Assembly (NCBI GenBank): GCA_030248295.1
Contig: JASANH010000510.1
Span: 186,001 to 250,000 of the forward strand
DNA: 64,000 nt
From: Mesodorylaimus sp. YZB2_4
Lineage: Eukaryota; Nematoda; Enoplea; Dorylaimida; Dorylaimidae
Direction: 5' to 3'
Shown: piece by piece, positions 58,430 to 64,000 of the stretch
Layout of the letters: every line of letters starts with the position of its first letter
How positions within the stretch are numbered: position 1 is the stretch's first letter
Program-made: the position numbers and the translations under genes
The notes under the pieces: model-generated
The model's database searches: none
Told to the model about the DNA's origin: nothing
Seen by the model: only the letters and a program-made list of their open reading frames with translations

Positions 58430-58645
58430 CCCAATGAACACAGTCTTAGGCTTCCACAAACTCTGCGGACAACAAAGGTTGATAATGCATGCCGCCGGGC
58501 TGGACAATGACAAAGACCACACAATCGACAATACATCAGAGATGATCTGTGAGTTGCAAGGAAGTCGTTTTTCATGGGGTAGAAGTCGCCAGCCTGAAAG
58601 ATCGTAAATGCGTGAGATGTGTGCATGCACTCATAACAGGAGTCA
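58430..58645 (-). pseudogene. relic of a K2P P1-TM2 exon
   Basis: On the minus strand a CTTTCAG acceptor is followed by GCTGGCGACTTCTACCC, where the intact neighbour has GCTATGGCGACTTCTACCC (59912). Two bases of the GYGD codons are lost. Degenerate TM2 sequence follows (ISDVLSIVWSL in a shifted frame). The intron side also matches (GTGAGAT.TGTGCATGCA.. at 58612 versus 59930). A dead duplicated exon. Confidence 0.7.
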
Positions 58646-58908
58646 GTCATTCACACGCGCCTGAAACTATATTTTATCATACAAGAACGATAGCCAGTGG
58701 AACACATAAGTGATTCGGCAATCTCCATTTCCCTGTAATCTGACATCTATATTTTACTGCCTCATACAAAGTCAGCGTTCTCCTTTGAACAATACCAACT
58801 ATTTACACGTTTTTCATGACGTGTGACCTCGGGAAAACTGTTGGTCAGTCGATATCCCAAAAACAAGCTACAGTGAAATGACTGCTACAAAAGCAACACA
58901 GAATATTG

Positions 58909-61031
58909 CTAATAACGCCATGGGAGAAATCCATGCTGCGTGCGTGTGACGGTTGTTTGGAATGAGCCAACACCTGATTTTTTATTCTTTGTATCACTGT
59001 GGCTTCTCTCGACCCTTGTTTGGATAATTCTCCCACAGTTGGCGCAGACTGCATTGATAGTCTCGTAATCGTCCTCCCTGGGTTTTTCTTCGTCGCCTTC
59101 TTTTTCCTTTTCCGTGTTCATCGCAATTTCTATCATTTCTTTCTGAATAGTTTGAGTTTGTCGGTTGACCATATGACAGTCTTTTTTGTATTGTTCAACC
59201 AATCGAGCCATATCTCTGTCGCTGAGGAAGCTACGGAGCCAGGTAGGTGCTCGTTTTTGGAGCATTAGTTTCACATCTTTTCGATAATTCTCATCCTCAG
59301 GTGCCAGTGGGGTGTCGACTCCTTGCTGCAATAATTTTGACGCATATTCTTGTCTTATCATTTTCTCAGTATTATCAAAAAGGTGTTCGAGCTTGGTTTG
59401 AATAATAGTTATGCACATTGTGACAAAAGCTAAACCAAAAATCATAAAAAAGAAGTTTATAAAAACATAATCATAGTGTTTTGGTGCCACATCGCCGAGG
59501 CCAATTGTCAAGTATGAAATCATAGTAAAATAAAATGCCATGAAAAAATCCCATTTAAAATCAACTGTATTATTATTTTCATAAACTGATTTTAAAGAAA
59601 AATAAAAATAACATGTGGAAAATAAAATCCATAAAACGGCAAAGAATATAGCAAAGCTTATTGGAACATCTTCGTCCTCATCAATGTAGCTGGCATTGGC
59701 ATTGTTTGGTTTTGAACTTTGTGGAGCCACGATGTGATTTTTTTGCATATTTCGCCACGAATGTCTTATTGCCTGCCAGAGTGCTGTGACAGCTCTTTCC
59801 AGCCAATGGCCCATCCGTTCCAGGCAAACCAAAGTTAACGGCAGGCCGATGAGACCAAACACAATGGTTAGAATACGACCGATCACACTGCACGGGTAGA
59901 AGTCGCCATAGCCTGAAAGATCGTTATTACGTGAGATATGTGCATGCATGCTTATGATAGGAGCCAAAGGATTCGAAAACATTCGTATTTGCGCTTCTGC
60001 CATGTTGGCTGCAGGTTTTACTCCATGTGCAGGGGCTAAAAATGTTTTCTAAATTTTAGAATGTGCAGAATTCATGTATGCCATTTACTGTACATTCGTT
60101 ACATTTTTACATATTTGGTCATCAAAGGACTGTAAATTCGTTACGTAGTTTCCGCTCAAATATCTCTAAAATATGACTTTATAATTTTTCTAATGTAGTT
60201 ACCCATAGTATAGGGCACTTATTCAGTGCGCTCTGAGACAGCGTGACCACCCCGTTAATGTTTTTGACAGAGAAAACAGTAGAAGCGGAAGGAACTGCTG
60301 ATCGAGTAACTACGTGTTGTACAAGGGTGCCCAGAGTTTAGGAAATAAAAAACGCAGCACCAGCTTCCTGGTTCCAAGCTTGGATACCAAACTTTAAGCC
60401 AAACTTGGGTGTTGGAAGTTTTAATTTCATCTCAGCTAGTTCCCCCAATAATTTTGCAAGGACACTGAGTAGGTATATCTTGTGGTGCAAGCTAGGTGTA
60501 CAATATGTCTTATCGTTATTCCGAAACACCATTCTTCCCTTTATTTCATGGATTTTGCGAGCCTATCACGGGCCATTTAGATTTTAGCATAAAATATTCA
60601 TGGAAACATTTTCATACCAATTGTAGTTTCAATGCTGGCGATGAAATGAAATGAGGACCAAAATGACAACTTCTCCTTGTTACCGTCAGATGCTACAAAT
60701 ATATAAAATTTGGTAAAAACAAAAACTGTCATTTTCAACCTATGTATATTCTACCGCATTCTTTTTCCACAGCGTAATAGATGCCCGCAGTTCCAGCCGT
60801 ATATCCGATCAGTGCGAGAAATGGGACAACATTTTTTAGCAATCTTTTCCACCATCGACCGGAGCCAGATTTTTTTCGTCTCTTGTTGACAGCTATTTCT
60901 GTATGCAAAGCCATGGGCATAACTTTACCGCGAGAGTTACGGTTGGCGCAAACGGTCAAATATTGCCAACTAAGGTATAGCTCGATGATTGGGCACTCTT
61001 GTTCGACACTGCAGCGGGTCGCACAGTACAT
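58909..61031 (-). CDS. two-pore-domain (K2P/TWK) potassium channel, gene 3 (three exons modelled)
   Basis: Complement of 60755-61031, 60618-60692 and 58909-59912, 451 residues if ATG 61031 is used. An in-frame ATG at 60920, or an upstream exon spliced to the acceptor at 60899 (phase 1), are alternatives. TM1 is about 66-87 (NVVPFLALIGYTAGTAGIYY), followed by a short loop and pore helix 1. Filter 1 GYGD at about 118-121 is split by a phase-1 intron. TM2, an acidic loop (YIDEDEDV), TM3, filter 2 GLGD at about 255-258 and TM4 follow. The long cytoplasmic tail has HMVNRQTQTIQ (R-x-TQT, LC8-type), CANCG and a C-terminal PWRY. Exon junctions match those of the other two K2P genes. Predicted plasma-membrane leak potassium channel. 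Confidence 0.83.
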
Positions 61032-61781
61032 TCAGAGCTAGCAAGATCTCAGGTAATCTGGGGCTGATATTTGCAAGGTTGCTAACCTATAACGTAGTCT
61101 AGCAGCTTCTCTTTAAAAGGCCTGAAATCCTCCATAAGTTCTCGCCATGTATAGTTCCTAAGTGACTAATGATTCCTAAAGGTCTCTATTGACGCACACT
61201 GCAATTATCTGGCATCGACATTCCCGCTGCCACACTCCATGGAATAGGGAAGCCTAAAAAAATAATTCAAGTCTTCTTCCGCGACCGTTGGGGCACAATG
61301 AATAGGTGCATAGTTGAAGACTGAGTCAGAAATACTATGAATCCTCACGTGTAACCCCTGAGGGGGGGGGGGGTAAAACCAATGTGTGAAATAGGAATCA
61401 TGAAATACATTTTGAGCACCCATTGTTTTGTTCTTTTTTATAATTTTGTACTTCCATCGCTATGTTTTTTGGCTATCATTCCTAAACCTGTTCCAGCAAC
61501 AATCTAGACCTACATGCCAGTATGGAGGCTATAATAGTTACTTTTGAGCAGGAGCGCGGACCTGCTGTGTGCACTGAAGACTAGGGTCTCATTGTGTGAG
61601 CTTATCAAGGGGCGGTGGGTGCCTTTAAGAGGTTAGACTCATGGCTTATCAGTGCCTTCTATATTTTTAGTTTTCTGCTTTGATAAAAATGCAACTCACC
61701 AAAATTTTTTAAACCGGGTGAGCCGACACACACAGCGAACTACAAAGGCTGAAATAAGAGCGATAAGTGGCCAGAGATGTC
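61032..61781. other. intergenic, nothing recognised
   Basis: Contains a poly-G run near 61362. A possible N-terminal exon of K2P gene 3 could lie here. Confidence 0.3.
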
Positions 61782-62944
61782 TCAATTCACGTTTTCAGAT
61801 TGAGTGCCGTCTTTGCGAACGCATCCACGCTCTGTCACATCCCCTCCTTCCAAATCGTATAAGGCGGGTGTCTTTTGATAGTAGAGCTTTATCTCAGATT
61901 CTACTTGGAAAGCGTACCATCCACTGAACCCAGTGTCACTAGGTTGAACAACCACACGATTGGTCGTGGTTGCCTGGCAAGAAGCTAATGCCGAGTCGTA
62001 ATCAGACGCTTCAACAATGAATGCAGTCAGCTCATAATAGGAACAATTGTATTTGATCCACTTGCCCGGTATTTCTAAGTTTTTTCCACTGGAATCCTTG
62101 ATAAATTCAGCTTGAGGCTTTTCAGACGTGAAGGACGTTTTTGCGCGGTGCGTTGGAATACAGACGACGAATGTAGTTGTGCCTGAAAGATAATACTGTG
62201 GCCTGGAAAACGCAGCTTCTAGCATACGGATGAGCCACCAAGGGAATATTATGATCAAGAAGTAATTGTGCTCGCAGATTAGGCACACGGGCAATTATTA
62301 GAAAATTCAGTCACCTTTTTCCAGACCGTGGGACAAGATATTGATTGAACTGGTGATACAAAGATACATAGTCTTACGAAATCGAATACTGTCAAAATTC
62401 CTTACCCGATAATGACATTTCTTTGACGTTGCTGCTGTTGACTGACGATTGCCATAAATTTGGAGCTCCAGAATGTGTCAAATTATTGGACCCCGCATCA
62501 GTGTCCCTATCCGCCCTAAACATTAGAGCTGATCAAGTTATAGCAAGATTCACCAAGAATAATCTGGCTCAATACTCTGAAGTATTTTTAGTATCGATGC
62601 CACCACTAATCACAGCTTCACTGGGGCTGGCTATGGGCTGACCATGGTCTGTCTTTTTTCTTAAACAACGGCATCGAAGTGTCGGAGGGACCACATTGTT
62701 GTCTATCGGGTGGCATTCGCACGAGTAATTCTTTTCTGTTTTCTCGACTTCCCGACCATTGCTGATTGTGAGGGAAGCTACAATTGGATGGGAGCAGGCT
62801 GATTTTTCTTAAGAACGGTATATAATGTATCATTACTGCCAAACTTGAAAGCTAAATTTCTATTCAAAATTTGGCTAAGCAGATAGAAGATAACTTACAT
62901 AAAAATGAACAGACGATTGCCACTAAGCAGACCTTATTGATCAT
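61782..62944 (-). CDS. small secreted protein of an unrecognised family, copy 1 (two exons)
   Basis: Complement of 62899-62944 and 61782-62182, 148 residues. Exon 1 (ATG 62944) encodes a hydrophobic signal-peptide-like start, MINKVCLVAIVCSFL, ending T|GTAAGT. The intron is about 716 bases and exon 2 begins after TATCTTTCAG; both sides are phase 1. The exon 2 side is well supported by its paralogue; the exon 1 link is an inference. A nearer donor near 62409 is also in phase but gives no signal peptide. The mature part has GKWIKYNCSYYELTAFI, a second Cys 29 residues later (SALASCQ), then FSGWYAFQVESEIKLYY and a last Cys. The Cys pairs probably form disulfides. I recognise no domain. Confidence 0.55.
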
Positions 62945-63753
62945 TTTCGACTCCCTTGCTGTGCTAACAAGTCAATGCTGCTTTCAATTCGCAACGTGGA
63001 TATGCTTTTTCTGCGCTACTTTTTTTCAAGCAACTGGTTTGTAGTCGATCTTCAATCGGTCTGCACTAAAGTAGGTTAACTACTATGTGAGTAAATGGGT
63101 GTACAATCTGGGAGAAGGAATGTTTAGGTTGAGAAACAGGATTTGATATTTGTACACACACCATTGTTCCGCTCCAGGAATCTTCTCCCAGTTTGACATC
63201 TCCCGGGATTTTTGCAAATGGCTCCCAGGGAAAATTTTACTCATGAACGTGTACAATACATCACACTATGACAATAAACAAGCTGCACCCTACTATTTCG
63301 GCCTCTCCCGCCCTGACTGCATCCTAACAATGGCAAGCCTTCTTTTTTCGTACAGTACGAGTACAAGGCTCCTATCTCAAATCATGTCTGGCAAAGAAGC
63401 GGGTGTCCGGGCGACCTTGAGACACATCACAACCCCCGAAGAGCGAGAGTCTATTTCTTCAAAGCACAATGTGAAAATGGCTGATATCGCTACTGGCACT
63501 GCGAATGCACTTGTTTGAAGAGGGTCAATGTGAAACTGTAACAATGCATGTGTTCTTGTAGGTTTTTGATACTGCTAAATTAAGAACAAGTTAACTAGTA
63601 ATATCTATTTTTAGCACAACCCAATGCTTCGTCAAAGTCTGCTAACCTGGACTTGAATCAGTGGAATGCACTCATATTCTAATCCTGACATAGCCTTTCA
63701 CCTTTATGATCCCCAAAGCATAGCTCTCACTACTCGTTCACATTGCATCTTCT
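62945..63753. other. intergenic between the two secreted-protein genes
   Basis: A 122-codon frame on the plus strand (63150-63518) has no recognisable domain and its start is unconvincing. Confidence 0.3.
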
Positions 63754-64000
63754 TTAGCAAGCATTTGCGGGCCTATCACCACGTAGTTCGAAGCGACCAG
63801 GGGCCTGCTCGTAATGCAACTTAATTTCATCTCGGGTCTCGAATCCGTACCATCCATTGAAGCCGAGACTGTTCGGCTGAGCTATGACAGGAATCGTGCT
63901 GTTGCCATTGCATGCAGTATGCGCTACATTGTAACTATCGGATGAGACAGAGAATACGAGCTCCTCGCCATATGTGCAGCCGAGTTTGGTCCACTCGCCA
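63754..64000 (-). CDS. small secreted protein family, copy 2 (5' part outside the window)
   Basis: A minus-strand frame enters from the window edge and ends at TAA 63754-63756. It aligns throughout with the neighbour at 61782: GEWTKLGCTYGEEL versus GKWIKYNCSYYELT, a Cys in the same place (HTACNGN / LASCQAT), LGFNGWYGFETRDEIKLHYE versus FSGWYAFQVESEIKLYY, and a final Cys. A tandem paralogue in the same orientation. The start and signal peptide lie beyond 64000. Confidence 0.6.
   Translation of the reverse strand, partial: GEWTKLGCTYGEELVFSVSSDSYNVAHTACNGNSTIPVIAQPNSLGFNGWYGFETRDEIKLHYEQAPGRFELRGDRPANAC

Noticed and set aside
63150..63518. 122-codon plus-strand frame near the window end
   Set aside because: No recognisable domain, lies between two minus-strand paralogues and lacks a convincing start.
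1..64000. CRISPR arrays, operons, rRNA genes or other prokaryotic features
   Set aside because: No regularly spaced direct repeats with unique spacers, no ribosomal RNA sequence, and spliced eukaryotic genes throughout.

Overview
This window reads as nuclear DNA of an invertebrate animal. Coding regions are sparse and interrupted by short GT..AG introns (about 50-215 bases, one inferred at about 700). Protein families are metazoan: Golgi type II glycosyltransferases, two-pore-domain (K2P/TWK-type) potassium channels and non-LTR retrotransposon reverse transcriptases. Most of the DNA between genes is transposon-derived. I cannot name the species: the TWK-like channels and the expanded GT11 family would suit a nematode, but other small invertebrates fit too. 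Several plausible reading frames begin at TTG or GTG, so I moved starts to an ATG or to a splice junction wherever the sequence allowed.

Layout. (1) 0.6-7.6 kb: two GT11 fucosyltransferase-like genes (655-1830; 6417-7612, two exons). (2) 7999-11400: a 3.4 kb element with about 540-base terminal inverted repeats, AG..CT ends and a perfect 6-base target duplication TTTATA. It carries one large frame-broken gene of a capsid-like (F54H12.2-like) family and looks like a miniature Maverick/Polinton. (3) 12-23 kb: retrotransposon and MITE-type debris (L1-like and Jockey/CR1-like reverse transcriptase remnants, several inverted-repeat elements). (4) 24.7-26.0 kb: a third GT11 gene (two exons) between direct repeats. 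(5) 27-39 kb: repeats, SINEs and low-complexity DNA. (6) 39.8-40.4 kb: a GT11 pseudogene lacking its catalytic core. (7) 43.1-55.4 kb: two intact GT32 (A4GALT/A4GNT-like) genes, one GT32 pseudogene and a K2P channel gene. (8) 55.6-61.0 kb: two K2P genes on the minus strand plus two K2P relics. (9) 61.8-64.0 kb: two paralogous genes for an unrecognised small secreted protein, the second cut by the window end.

The glycosyltransferases would act in the Golgi lumen on glycans, and the K2P proteins would form plasma-membrane leak potassium channels. I see no single pathway joining them; the pattern is local family expansion by segmental duplication, with patchy near-identity between paralogues that suggests gene conversion. 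The item most deserving a second look is the capsid-bearing mini-Polinton at 7999-11400.
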